Made by a program: the position numbers and the translations under genes
Source of the DNA: Oscillospiraceae bacterium
GTDB lineage: Bacteria; Bacillota; Clostridia; Oscillospirales; Oscillospiraceae
Length of the DNA: 61,883 bases
Direction of reading: 5' to 3'
Assembly (NCBI GenBank): GCA_009783555.1
Contig: WRDH01000013.1
Coordinates: forward strand, 1-61,883
Shown here: positions 15,530 to 23,801 of the stretch, one piece after another
How positions within the stretch are numbered: the stretch's first letter is position 1
How the letters are laid out: each line of letters starts with the position of its first letter
Notes under the pieces: model-generated
Seen by the model: only the letters and a program-made list of their open reading frames with translations
Database searches by the model: none
Told to the model about the DNA's origin: nothing

Positions 15530-16983
15530 AGTTGGAATTTATCCTCCTTATTACGATTAATTATCAGATTAAATGCCAGTAATGTAAACAACGCGCTCAC
15601 GATAAATACCATAATGCCGATTACCGATGCCATCTTGTAGTCATATTGCTCCTGTGTCAGTCGGTACAACCAGGTTACAAGCAGGTCGACCTCTCTTGCA
15701 TTGGAGACTGACAGCATCTGATCTGTCGTGCGGTATAAATCCTGCGTCAACAGGAATATAACGTTGAAGTTATTTATGTTGTGCACAACCTGTGTTACAA
15801 GAAAAGGAGCTGTTACGAACAACATGTAAGGCATTGTAATTTTGGTAAACTGTTTAAATGAGCTGGCTCCGTCGATTCTGGCACTTTCATAGAGTTCCTT
15901 CGGAATATTCATCAGAACACCCGTTGCAATGAGCATCATAAAGGGTACGCCTATCCAGATGTTTATCAGGATTATCATAGTTCTTGCCCAAGTCGGATCA
16001 GTTAAAAACGGAATATAACTAAGATGCGCGGGAACCATTCCTATTCTTATAAGAAAATCCGTAATCCCCAAATCCGATGCAATCGTATTGGCTATACCCT
16101 GATCCCTAAAAAAGTTGCGGATTAGGAGCAGCGTAACAAATTGCGGAACGGCAGCAGGGACTATAAACATTGTCCGCCATACACGTTTAAATCTTGTGTT
16201 TTTATTGTTGATGAATGACGCAAGCCCTATGCCGAGAAAATAATTCGAAAAGGTTGCGGCAAATGCCCAAATCAACGTCCACGACAATACTATCCCGAAT
16301 GCGTAGCTGAATGTATCCGTTATGCTGTCGCTGAATAATACTTTGAAATTATCCAGACCCACCCATGTAAAGAGCGATGCAGGCGGCATATTAAGCTGGT
16401 CATAATTTGTGAACGCCACCGAAATCATAACTACAAGCGGAACTATTGTAAAAAGCACAATTCCGATACATGGCAAGGCTAATAGGGTTATATAAAACTT
16501 TTCATCTCTTGCCGATTTTATATCATCAATAAAAGTCGGTATGCGTTTGCCTTGTTTGGCACGGACTTCAAGTGCGCGAACGCTGCGGATGTTTTTGAGG
16601 TATATAAACAACGCGCCGGTAAGAACGATGATCGATATTATCCCGTAGAGCAAAATTTGAAATGAATGATCGAAATCGTTGAATTCATTTCTCATTGTTT
16701 CGGGATTAAATACAGGTTGAAATTCAACTGTACCGAGTGTACCGAATCTTGACAGGTAGTGCGCGGCAAATGTAAATGCGAAAAAAATGATAACAACTTG
16801 AAATACAGTCATTATCAACCCCTTAACAATCTGCCCCCGGCGAAAATACCCTGCACCCATCAGAAGCAGGGAAAGCTTGACAAATAAACCGCCCTCCGCG
16901 AAATCAACTGCAATGCCCTTGAAAAAATCCAGTATAACTCTAAACGGATTCTTTCTCTCGATAGTAGCTAACGTGCCGGTCAT
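15526..16983 (-). CDS. Carbohydrate ABC transporter permease, MalF type
   Basis: A 485-residue permease, longer than the usual 290-320 because of an N-terminal extension with additional helices, as in MalF and GanP. The EAA loop is ESARIDGASSFKQFTKITMPYM. The ATG at 16983 is preferred: AAGGGTGG lies six bases upstream, while the TTG at 17004 lacks such a site. It forms a heterodimer with the MalG-type protein. The order binding protein, MalF type, MalG type, galactanase mirrors the ganSPQ-ganB arrangement of Bacillus, apart from the interposed DUF3048 gene. Confidence 0.9.
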   Translation of the reverse strand: MTGTLATIERKNPFRVILDFFKGIAVDFAEGGLFVKLSLLLMGAGYFRRGQIVKGLIMTVFQVVIIFFAFTFAAHYLSRFGTLGTVEFQPVFNPETMRNEFNDFDHSFQILLYGIISIIVLTGALFIYLKNIRSVRALEVRAKQGKRIPTFIDDIKSARDEKFYITLLALPCIGIVLFTIVPLVVMISVAFTNYDQLNMPPASLFTWVGLDNFKVLFSDSITDTFSYAFGIVLSWTLIWAFAATFSNYFLGIGLASFINNKNTRFKRVWRTMFIVPAAVPQFVTLLLIRNFFRDQGIANTIASDLGITDFLIRIGMVPAHLSYIPFLTDPTWARTMIILINIWIGVPFMMLIATGVLMNIPKELYESARIDGASSFKQFTKITMPYMLFVTAPFLVTQVVHNINNFNVIFLLTQDLYRTTDQMLSVSNAREVDLLVTWLYRLTQEQYDYKMASVIGIMVFIVSALFTLLAFNLIINRNKEDKFQL

Positions 16984-17032
16984 AAGCATCCACCCTTTCA
17001 ACAAAATATTTATATTTATTCTTCAATCTGTA

Positions 17033-18238
17033 TTACTCAAAATTCACTTGTCCTTCGTTTCTGTTGGTCGGAATAACGCCTATGTATGTGCTACCGCGCC
17101 CGAGAACCAACTCCGTACCATCTTTAAGTGAGTAAGTAAACTGCGAAGAATAGTCAGGTCTGTGCCATTCTATTTCGATAATCTGCCCGCCATGTACAAA
17201 ATACCCTTCACCGTTACCCGTTGTCGGCATATCACGTCTGCCCGCGCCGGCATGCGGTCCTGTCCATGCGCTCACCGGTGTTCTTATTATTATCAGATTT
17301 GAAAATGATACATGTGTGCCGTCATTTGCATCAATAAAGTCCGAACCGAACTGTCTCATGAAATAAGTATTTGTGTCCGCATTATACATAAATGTGCTGC
17401 TCTTTCCGGAAGAGAATCTTACCACAATCTCATGTGCAGTTGATCCGCCAACAGGCGTTGCTTCATCCGAAAATTTGAGAGCATGGACAAAGTCCTCTTC
17501 ATGCGTAAGCCTTGAGGCATAGTTCGGAAGGCGATTTGTCAGTCTGTCACCGGTTGTGACAACGGAATGTAATCGCTCCAGAGTCCGGCCGGGGACCCTG
17601 TTTCGATTTACCATAAAAAGGGACTGCCCGCGCCCATCCTCTGAAAAAAGCGTCGCATCCAGTTCAGTGGCAGTTTCACGCGAATGCGGCGGAACCCCGC
17701 TTGCCATCATAATCGCATCATAACTTACTCCGATAGATATATGGTAAGGCCGGATACTCCGTATAGCTCCAATGTTACCGACATGCTCATAGTCTTGAAA
17801 TATGCCCGTCATACGTGTAATGCCACCTTCAACCAACGTTTCGTAAACAATACTGGCTTTTGATATTCCGCTCATCGGCTGAGCACGCCGTTCGTTGCTT
17901 ATCATTATTGCAACAGGTCTGATGCGCGATATATCCTCATCACCCGTCGGCACTCCTGTAAGTGGATTACGCAGTGTATTGTCGGGTTCCGGCGTCGGCT
18001 CCGGCGTCGGCTCCGGTGTCGGTTCCGGTGTCGGCTCGGGTGTCGGCTCCGGTGTAGCTTCCGGTGGTGGCGTCTGAGATATAGCAGGCCCATCAGGTTC
18101 ATGTATATCATCTTGTGTACTCCATGGGCTTATAATGAGCAATGTAACAATAACTGCCGCAACAACAACCACCGCCAGGCTTCCTTTTATCGGTTTACTG
18201 CGCTTTATTTTTTGAATTAATTTTTTTAGTTGATCCAT
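17033..18238 (-). CDS. DUF3048 (YerB-like) membrane-anchored protein
   Basis: A 401-residue protein with a single N-terminal membrane segment (residues about 17-40) and an extracellular Pro-Glu-Thr linker made of six EPTP units, encoded by a 12-bp tandem repeat near 17985-18060. The remaining 300 residues are the DUF3048 domain (LTGVPTGDEDISRIRPVAIMISN and following, RPYHISI, and a later FVHGGQIIEIEWHRP). Homologues such as YerB are cell-surface proteins without a settled function. It lies between the sugar-binding protein and the permeases of the galactan locus but behind a terminator, so it may not belong to sugar uptake. GGAGCGG precedes the ATG. Confidence 0.82.
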   Translation of the reverse strand: MDQLKKLIQKIKRSKPIKGSLAVVVVAAVIVTLLIISPWSTQDDIHEPDGPAISQTPPPEATPEPTPEPTPEPTPEPTPEPTPEPDNTLRNPLTGVPTGDEDISRIRPVAIMISNERRAQPMSGISKASIVYETLVEGGITRMTGIFQDYEHVGNIGAIRSIRPYHISIGVSYDAIMMASGVPPHSRETATELDATLFSEDGRGQSLFMVNRNRVPGRTLERLHSVVTTGDRLTNRLPNYASRLTHEEDFVHALKFSDEATPVGGSTAHEIVVRFSSGKSSTFMYNADTNTYFMRQFGSDFIDANDGTHVSFSNLIIIRTPVSAWTGPHAGAGRRDMPTTGNGEGYFVHGGQIIEIEWHRPDYSSQFTYSLKDGTELVLGRGSTYIGVIPTNRNEGQVNFE

Positions 18239-18323
18239 ATGTCCGCTCCGTTTTCGTTTTTATAACCACGCAGGGGTTATTATATCAAAGTGTTATTTAC
18301 TATGCAACCATCAAAAGATGCAG

Positions 18324-18353
18324 AAAAAAGGAAGACCGTAATCTTCCTTTTTC
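18324..18353 (-). terminator. Bidirectional hairpin terminator after the binding protein gene
   Basis: AAAAAGGAAGA (18325-18335) pairs perfectly with TCTTCCTTTTT (18342-18352), giving A/T tracts on both sides. It follows the solute-binding protein gene and would lower, but probably not abolish, transcription into the DUF3048-permease genes, a usual way to make more binding protein than permease. Confidence 0.75.
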
Positions 18354-18379
18354 TTATTATTTGTTATATGCAAAAATTG

Positions 18380-19681
18380 CTATGCAGTAATACCTGCAAC
18401 TGCATTATCCAGTATTTCCTGAAGAGGAATATTGTCGGGGTTACCCTGACGGACTATCTCACCAAGAGTTTCCATTGAACTCCAGTAGTTACCGCCCGGA
18501 CCGAAAAATGCGGAGTATTGCGCTTGCAGAGAAAGTGCAACTAACGCGGGATCAGCTTGCACTGCCGGAGATGATGCAGCTTGAATGTTTGACGGACCTT
18601 GGCCGCGCAATTCAAAGCGAATGACCTGACTGTCGTAGTTGGTCAGCCAATCCGCGAGTCTCATTGCCCAACCGGCTTCTGCGCTGAACTGGTTTACGCC
18701 AATCAGTTTGTGCCCAACAACACCGCCCATTTGGACTTGTCTTCCGTCCACGGTGAATGTCGGGAGCTTTGTCGCGCCATAGTTATCGCCCCATGCTTCG
18801 CGTGCGTTATTTGAGTTCCACGGACCATTGACTCCTGCAATAACTGAGCCGTCATTGATGCCGGTTACAAACTCATCATTGCCTAATGAAGCAAAACCGG
18901 GGTTTTTCGAAATATCAAGCATACCCTGGAGAACATCTGTGCCGCCCGCTTCATTTATGTTTGTTAATGTTGACACGCCGTCGGGAGCAAGCCAGGCGTC
19001 AAATCCTGCACCTCTGAAGAATGCAATATTGTACCAACCGCCTTGAAGCTCCATTGCAATGAACTTGCCTGCATCCGCAGCTATTTCCATCATTCTGTCA
19101 AAACTTTCCAGATCTGAAGGTTCAAAGTATGATTTGTCATAGAACATGAAGTAGCCGTTATCGGCTGTAAGCGGGTATGCAACGAGTGTGCCGTCGACAG
19201 ATGCGGCTGATACGGAACTTGCAACGTTTCTGGCTTTGATATCATCTGTGTTGAGCAAAACCGGTTGAAGCGCGCCTGCCATGTAGAGTTCCATAATCTG
19301 GTCGTCAGCAAACGTGAAGACATCGGCTGCAGCCTGAGGATCTGTAAGGATCGTGTCTTTAGCTGTGGACTCTGATTCTACGCCAATGTTTATTACGATG
19401 GTTGCTTCATCAGCATGTGCAGCGATAAATGCATCGGCTCTTTCACGGAGCATTGCTTGATCTTCTTCACCGCCCCAGAGTGTCAGTGTTACTGTGTCTC
19501 CGCCGCCTGCCGGTGGTGTATCGCCTCCGCCTGCCGGTGGTGTGTCGTCTCCTCCGCCTGCCGGCGGTGTGTCGCCTCCGCCTGCCGGCGGTGTTCCACT
19601 CGGGGTGTCTGTATCGGCGCATGCAACCAGCGGTACGCAGATAAGTGCCAGTATCAGTAGGATTGATAGTGCTTTTTTCAT
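18380..19681 (-). CDS. Sugar ABC transporter substrate-binding lipoprotein
   Basis: A 433-residue extracellular solute-binding protein of the maltose/galacto-oligosaccharide (family 1) type. The signal peptide ends in a lipobox (PLVACAD). It is followed by a flexible linker with four TPPAGGGD units. The mature domain opens with VTLTLWGGEEDQAMLRERADAF, the typical family start. The ATG at 19681 is chosen for its GGAGG ribosome site. It is the first gene of the galactan uptake set, with the strongest promoter seen in the window directly ahead. Galacto-oligosaccharide specificity is inferred from the GH53 gene downstream. The Gly-Pro linker probably lifts the domain through the cell wall. Confidence 0.9.
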   Translation of the reverse strand: MKKALSILLILALICVPLVACADTDTPSGTPPAGGGDTPPAGGGDDTPPAGGGDTPPAGGGDTVTLTLWGGEEDQAMLRERADAFIAAHADEATIVINIGVESESTAKDTILTDPQAAADVFTFADDQIMELYMAGALQPVLLNTDDIKARNVASSVSAASVDGTLVAYPLTADNGYFMFYDKSYFEPSDLESFDRMMEIAADAGKFIAMELQGGWYNIAFFRGAGFDAWLAPDGVSTLTNINEAGGTDVLQGMLDISKNPGFASLGNDEFVTGINDGSVIAGVNGPWNSNNAREAWGDNYGATKLPTFTVDGRQVQMGGVVGHKLIGVNQFSAEAGWAMRLADWLTNYDSQVIRFELRGQGPSNIQAASSPAVQADPALVALSLQAQYSAFFGPGGNYWSSMETLGEIVRQGNPDNIPLQEILDNAVAGITA

Positions 19682-19710
19682 TAATTTACCTCCAAATAAA
19701 TATTTGTTGT

Positions 19711-19739
19711 ATATTATCACAAACTGACCCTTATGTCAA
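19711..19739 (-). promoter_or_regulatory. Strong promoter of the galactan uptake operon
   Basis: On the minus strand TTGACA (19734-19739), 17 bases, TAATAT (19711-19716): a perfect -35 and a good -10, about 20 bases ahead of the ribosome site. Confidence 0.8.
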
Positions 19740-19755
19740 TCAAGGTCAGTTTGTG
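19718..19755. promoter_or_regulatory. 12-bp perfect inverted repeat, candidate operator
   Basis: CACAAACTGACC (19718-19729) and GGTCAGTTTGTG (19744-19755) are exact inverse copies 14 bases apart. One arm lies between -35 and -10, the other just upstream of -35. A regulator bound here would block the promoter. The regulator gene is not adjacent. Confidence 0.65.
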
Positions 19756-19865
19756 TACACAATATTTAACACTTTTGTAATATTTGCATAATTCTACTCT
19801 CTTAATGAATATTCCATAATGCATCTGTCATAGTGGGGATTCAAGGTCAGGGTTCAGCCGTCAGA

Positions 19866-20588
19866 TTATGCGTATATCTCAATTTTACCCTTAGCACTTG
19901 CCCATTCGATAAACTCAATAAACCCTTGTGTTATCACGCGCTGACCTTCAGTGTTCGGGTGGGTGCCGTCCTTGCATAAAAGGTTTCCGAGCTTTCTGTA
20001 CTTTAGAAATGCTCCCCGCAAGTCAACCAGCAGTGTTCCTGTTTCACTTGCAATTTTCTCTATGGTTCTCGAATAATTCTCATGCCAGCGGTATATCGAC
20101 TCAACACTGCCAAGCCATTCCAAAACGTTTGCTTTTTTTTCGAGACCTCCGCAAAACCAGTTGAAAAATCTCTGTGCGTCAAGCGGCGGAAGGGTCGTAA
20201 GAATCGGGCGAATCCCGTTTTCTTTAAGAAACTCAATGATTTTTTTATAAGTGTCCGCAAAGACATCCAACGGAGTGTTCGGCGCATGCTCTTCGTCAGG
20301 GCGTTCGGAAACTGCTCTCCAGTCAAAATCGCAGTCGTTTCCACCCAGATTCAAAACAATCGCATCACACTTTAATTCACCCTTATAAAACCTCTTTTCA
20401 ATAAGAGAAAATGCTTTTGATATTGTACAGCCGAATTTAGAAAAATTACTGATGCTAAGAAGAAACTTCTTCTCGAGCATTTCGACATCAATGTTGTTAT
20501 CAACATGATACCGGTTGTTTTCATCATCGACCTGAACACCTTTTAATATCGAGTCACCGAAGACCTCGACATTGCGATGCAATTCCAT
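19866..20588 (-). CDS. SGNH/GDSL-family hydrolase
   Basis: A 240-residue esterase-like protein. Block I is VFGDSILKG with nucleophile Ser12, block III is GGND, and block V is DGTHPN with the catalytic Asp and His. No signal peptide is present, so it should act in the cytoplasm on acyl or acetyl esters, possibly removing acetyl groups from imported oligosaccharides. That link rests only on its place beside the galactan locus. AGGAATG lies upstream of the ATG, and a moderate promoter is found about 55 bases ahead. Confidence 0.85.
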   Translation of the reverse strand: MELHRNVEVFGDSILKGVQVDDENNRYHVDNNIDVEMLEKKFLLSISNFSKFGCTISKAFSLIEKRFYKGELKCDAIVLNLGGNDCDFDWRAVSERPDEEHAPNTPLDVFADTYKKIIEFLKENGIRPILTTLPPLDAQRFFNWFCGGLEKKANVLEWLGSVESIYRWHENYSRTIEKIASETGTLLVDLRGAFLKYRKLGNLLCKDGTHPNTEGQRVITQGFIEFIEWASAKGKIEIYA

Positions 20589-20642
20589 TTACATGACATT
20601 CCTTTCGTCATATGCGTCAATTGCGCTCCCATAGGAAGCAAT

Positions 20643-20672
20643 TTTATACTTTATGGTAATCATAACTGTTAA
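20643..20672 (-). promoter_or_regulatory. Promoter of the SGNH hydrolase gene
   Basis: On the minus strand TTAACA (20667-20672), 18 bases, TATAAA (20643-20648). Confidence 0.45.
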
Positions 20673-20693
20673 CAAATTGTGAACTTTTATTTC

Positions 20694-21248
20694 TCATCCG
20701 ATAAACGAAACCTTGTTCAAATCGTGCTCATGCGGCTCTTTCCCCGAGTTTATTTCGCCGACAAGCACTCCTATTGCGAATGAATGGTCTTTCGGAAAAT
20801 TAAGGCGCTTTGCGTATTCATCGGCGTTCGGACCGCCAAGCGGTATTCCCGCCATTCCGACGATACATGTTCCGAGTCCCATCGATTCAGCGGCAAGCAC
20901 GAGATTCTGGCATAAAATACCGCTGTCGAGTGTTCCCCACTTTGTCCCGTCGGATAAGACAACTGCAAGGCACGGGGCATTATAAAACAGCTTCCCTCCA
21001 CGCTCCATCATGCGCTCATACGTCGACTTGTCCTCGGCAGTGCTTAATATGTCTATACCTTCTTTGTCAAGCTCGTCAACAATTGCTTTATCTGTGACAA
21101 ACACGACATGCCAAGGTTGCAGGTTCATCGCACTCGGAGAAGACAGTGCGGCCTTGACCAATTCGTCAAGCTGTTCCTGTGAAACCGGCGTATCCTTAAA
21201 ATCACGGCATGTGTAACGTGCGTTGATGTTTTTTAATGTTTCGTTCAT
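20694..21248 (-). CDS. Nitroreductase-family flavoprotein
   Basis: A 184-residue FMN-dependent nitroreductase-like oxidoreductase. RYTCRDFKDTPVSQEQLDEL is the usual N-terminal FMN phosphate-binding stretch, followed by AALSSPSAMNLQPWHVVFV and later GLGTCIVGMAG. Members work as homodimers and reduce nitro compounds, quinones or flavins using NAD(P)H. The ATG at 21248 is used. The ribosome site GGGTGAT belongs to a family C repeat that ends right at the gene, so the repeat has probably provided the initiation region. Confidence 0.87.
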   Translation of the reverse strand: MNETLKNINARYTCRDFKDTPVSQEQLDELVKAALSSPSAMNLQPWHVVFVTDKAIVDELDKEGIDILSTAEDKSTYERMMERGGKLFYNAPCLAVVLSDGTKWGTLDSGILCQNLVLAAESMGLGTCIVGMAGIPLGGPNADEYAKRLNFPKDHSFAIGVLVGEINSGKEPHEHDLNKVSFIG

Positions 21249-21251
21249 TAT

Positions 21252-21297
21252 AAAATCACCCGCCGCCTGTAGCGGCACCCTCTTCGCAAAGAGGGCT
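21252..21297 (-). repeat. Family C double-hairpin repeat
   Basis: Inverted copy: read on the minus strand GCCCTCTT/AAGAGGGT and GCCGC/GCGGC hairpins are followed by GGGTGATTTT, four bases before the nitroreductase ATG. Confidence 0.7.
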
Positions 21298-21311
21298 TAT
21301 CCCTTTCTTTA

Positions 21312-21339
21312 TTGACATTAGATGTTATTGCGTTATACT
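21312..21339 (+). promoter_or_regulatory. Promoter of the SdpI-family gene
   Basis: TTGACA (21312-21317), 16 bases, TATACT (21334-21339). Confidence 0.6.
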
Positions 21340-21347
21340 CTAACATA

Positions 21348-21363
21348 GATAGTAATAACTATC
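21348..21363. promoter_or_regulatory. GATAGT-AATA-ACTATC palindrome
   Basis: A perfect 6-4-6 palindrome placed directly after the SdpI-gene -10, at the expected transcription start. Good candidate for a repressor site. Confidence 0.5.
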
Positions 21364-21393
21364 AAATTTATTATTAATCCGGAGGAATTTATC

Positions 21394-21774
21394 ATGGGTA
21401 TTTGGGGAATTATCCTGGTCGTTGTACTGGTCATGTCAGCAGTAATGATTGTCTTCGGGCTTTCCTTCAACTTCGCCGGTCCTAAGAGAATAAATTTCAT
21501 AATGGGCTACAGAACGCCAATGTCCATGAAAAACCTCGAAACTTGGAAATTCGGCAATATCTACGCAGGCAGGCTCATGTGGATTTCGGGTATAATCCTG
21601 CTCATAGGCTCATTGGCTGCACTCTTTGCAATAATGAACAGTTCGACAACAGTAATCCGCAACGTGGGTATCGCGATAATTGTAATCCATGCGGTGATGA
21701 TATTCGGAACGATAATCTTGTCGGAAATTGCATTGAGGAAGAATTTTGATAGTGAGGGAAACCGAAAAACTTAA
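21394..21774 (+). CDS. SdpI-family membrane protein
   Basis: A 126-residue membrane protein with three to four hydrophobic segments. GYRTPMSMKNLETWKFGN is the hallmark of the SdpI/YhfL family. The founding member in Bacillus gives immunity to the SdpC cannibalism toxin and also acts as its sensor. No SdpC-like toxin or SdpR-like ArsR repressor is seen nearby, so immunity is not supported here and a general membrane role is equally likely. It has a clear GGAGG site, a promoter and a palindromic site at the transcription start. Confidence 0.82.
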   Translation: MGIWGIILVVVLVMSAVMIVFGLSFNFAGPKRINFIMGYRTPMSMKNLETWKFGNIYAGRLMWISGIILLIGSLAALFAIMNSSTTVIRNVGIAIIVIHAVMIFGTIILSEIALRKNFDSEGNRKT

Positions 21775-21821
21775 AGCCCTCTTTGAAAAGAGGGTGTCGT
21801 CTACTGACGGCGGGTGATTTT
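21775..21821 (+). repeat. Family C double-hairpin repeat
   Basis: Third copy (GCCCTCTTT/AAAGAGGGT, GACGGCGGGTGATTTTT), starting at the stop codon of the SdpI gene. It does not precede a gene start here. Confidence 0.65.
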
Positions 21822-21873
21822 TGGCACTTGCGAAACCCAATTGTAAAGCATTTTATCCGCTTGCGCTCGCAGC

Positions 21874-21976
21874 ATTATAATTAAATTTCCATTCTCAAAC
21901 ACTCGGACTACCTTTGTGATGACATATAGTTATATCGGGTTTCCGTCCGCAACTCGCCTGAAAATTTAATTATAAT
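21874..21976. repeat. 103-bp element with 15-bp inverted ends
   Basis: ATTATAATTAAATTT (21874-21888) and its exact inverse (21962-21976) enclose 73 bases of moderate GC sequence. It sits between two convergent genes. It could be a small non-autonomous element or a bidirectional terminator stem. Confidence 0.5.
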
Positions 21977-22017
21977 ACTACTCACCACTACATAAGGAAA
22001 ATTAGTTTTAATATCCT

Positions 22018-23355
22018 TTACGACGTACCCCTCATTAACGCTTCTACTATTTCAGGGTGAGCTATTTCTATGTTCACCCTGTCGAGCAAGCCAAATGTTT
22101 GTTCCCAGCCCCAGTCGCGCCGTCTTAAAACCCAATAGCTTCCGTTGTCCCACCAAAAGCATGGGATGCCTTTTGATGTGGCGTAGGCTGTGTAAAACTC
22201 CGCCCATGCTACTCTTGCCTCAAGGTTATCCCTGTTTATTGCACCCATTTCTCCCATTATTACAGGGATGCCTCTGCTGACAAACAGTTCGTGTGCCAAA
22301 TCAAATGCTCGCATTATCGGTGCTGTATCATCCAAATTATCAGCACTCCATTCCGAAACGCTGCCCGCTCCCGTTCTCAGCGCAAAATTCCACGGTTCAT
22401 AATAATGCAATGATACAATGAGCTTGTCTATTGCCGAATCTTCCGGCAACGCAAATGCTCTTTGCGCTGTTTCATTTGCTGAAGCGGCATAGGTCGGCAC
22501 CAGTAATATGCGCTTTGCATTATTGCCGCCTGTGCTTCTCACTGTATCTACAAAAACTTGATTTAAGGTGTTTAAATTCCTATGCTCTTCCGGTGTTCCG
22601 CCTCTCCACTCATCAGGGCTTCCTATTGTACGAGGCTCGTTAAGCCCCTCAAAGAGAAGCTTCTCATTGTAATCCTTAAAGGCCTCTGCAATCTGTTCCC
22701 ATATTCTCGCATGGGCAATTTTTGAGTTTTCAATTTCATCGTCAACAAGCTGAAAAAGTATATCATCATGATGAGTATTGACAACAACATACATATCGAG
22801 CTCTACTGCATAATCAACAACTTCCTTGACCCTTGCCATCCAATCCTCACGGATATTATGCTCCTCATCAATAACCTTAAACCACGTAACAGGTATACGA
22901 ATTGCATTAAACCCGGCATCCTTGAGAACGGCAAAATGTGCAGGCAATGTTACCGGTCTGCCCCAACCTGTTTCAAGCTCCGTTACTGTAGTATTCGCGT
23001 ATACACCGCCCCCGAGATTAGCAAATCCTCCGGGACCGTTATGAGCATCAAGAGTATTCCCCAAACTCCACCCAACACGAATATCCGCCACCAATTCGGC
23101 AGCAGTAATATCTCTAAAACCTGTATACTCGTCATATCCGGGAGTCGGCGTTGGCGTACTCACAACAACAGGATTATCAAAATCGCTCCCCTGCCCGTCA
23201 CCATCTTCATCACTGTTGTCAGCAACACTATCAGGTAACTCCTGCTCACCATTGACAGACTCACCCGATACATCACGCTCACGTTCCATATACCCACATC
23301 TGATTGTTGTCAGAAGCAGAGCTATCGCTAAAACAATTAGTATATATTTTTTCAA
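22018..23355 (-). CDS. GH5 endoglucanase-type glycosidase, exported
   Basis: A 445-residue glycoside hydrolase family 5 enzyme. GWSLGNTLDAH (95-105), FNAIRIPVTW, acid/base Glu240 in FEGLNEP, and nucleophile Glu369 in VIMGEMG are all intact. The N-terminus is a hydrophobic export signal with Cys20, but Arg precedes it, which is unusual for a lipobox, so lipid attachment is doubtful. An acidic, Gly-Asp-rich linker of about 50 residues and a TPTPTP stretch lead to the catalytic domain. The start is TTG at 23355, with GAGG upstream. Expected activity is on beta-1,4-glucans or xyloglucan. The gene stands alone; with GH53 it indicates plant cell-wall degradation. Confidence 0.9.
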   Translation of the reverse strand: MKKYILIVLAIALLLTTIRCGYMERERDVSGESVNGEQELPDSVADNSDEDGDGQGSDFDNPVVVSTPTPTPGYDEYTGFRDITAAELVADIRVGWSLGNTLDAHNGPGGFANLGGGVYANTTVTELETGWGRPVTLPAHFAVLKDAGFNAIRIPVTWFKVIDEEHNIREDWMARVKEVVDYAVELDMYVVVNTHHDDILFQLVDDEIENSKIAHARIWEQIAEAFKDYNEKLLFEGLNEPRTIGSPDEWRGGTPEEHRNLNTLNQVFVDTVRSTGGNNAKRILLVPTYAASANETAQRAFALPEDSAIDKLIVSLHYYEPWNFALRTGAGSVSEWSADNLDDTAPIMRAFDLAHELFVSRGIPVIMGEMGAINRDNLEARVAWAEFYTAYATSKGIPCFWWDNGSYWVLRRRDWGWEQTFGLLDRVNIEIAHPEIVEALMRGTS

Positions 23356-23384
23356 ATATAAAACCTCAAACTGTATTACATTAC

Positions 23385-23717
23385 CTATTTCAACAGCAGC
23401 TCCACAGCCTTGCTCAGTTCATTTAATGCTTCTTTATCACCTGTTTCGACAGCATCAACAATACAATGTTCGAGATGGTCTTTTAATATTATCTCGCAAA
23501 TCTTGTTGATTGCACCCCGCACAGCAGCGAGCTGTACCAGAACCTCCGCACAATCTCTCCCCTGCTCAACCATGTTTCGCACACTCGACAAATGCCCGCT
23601 CGTGCGGGCAATTCGATTTATCACAGACTTTGTGTGGGTATGGCTGTGACTGTGTTTCACACCATCATGTGTATGTGTATGCGTATTGCCATCATGTGTA
23701 TGTGTATGTTCATCCAT
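23385..23717 (-). CDS. CsoR-type metal-sensing repressor with His-rich N-terminus
   Basis: A 110-residue DUF156/CsoR-family all-helical repressor. Cys56, His81 and Cys85 have the same spacing (25 and 4) as the Cu(I) ligands Cys36-His61-Cys65 of CsoR, so copper sensing is the likeliest role. The first 28 residues contain ten His in HTH/HSH units, far more than in typical members, and could buffer copper, nickel or zinc. No copper ATPase or chaperone lies beside it, so its targets must be elsewhere. GGAGAG precedes the ATG. The gene is downstream of the methyltransferase, separated by a family A repeat. Confidence 0.85.
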   Translation of the reverse strand: MDEHTHTHDGNTHTHTHDGVKHSHSHTHTKSVINRIARTSGHLSSVRNMVEQGRDCAEVLVQLAAVRGAINKICEIILKDHLEHCIVDAVETGDKEALNELSKAVELLLK

Positions 23718-23773
23718 AAATACTCTCCAATATCCCCTTTTCGTATAATTTTAACACATAGCAATAGAAAAGC

Positions 23774-23800
23774 AAGACAGGGGGACAGGTACATTGTCTT
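23774..23800 (+). repeat. Family A repeat, variant copy
   Basis: AAGACAGGGGGACAGG, then TACATTGTCTT. The AAGACA/TGTCTT ends are inverted. It stops two bases before the end of the methyltransferase gene. Confidence 0.65.
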
Positions 23801-23801
23801 C

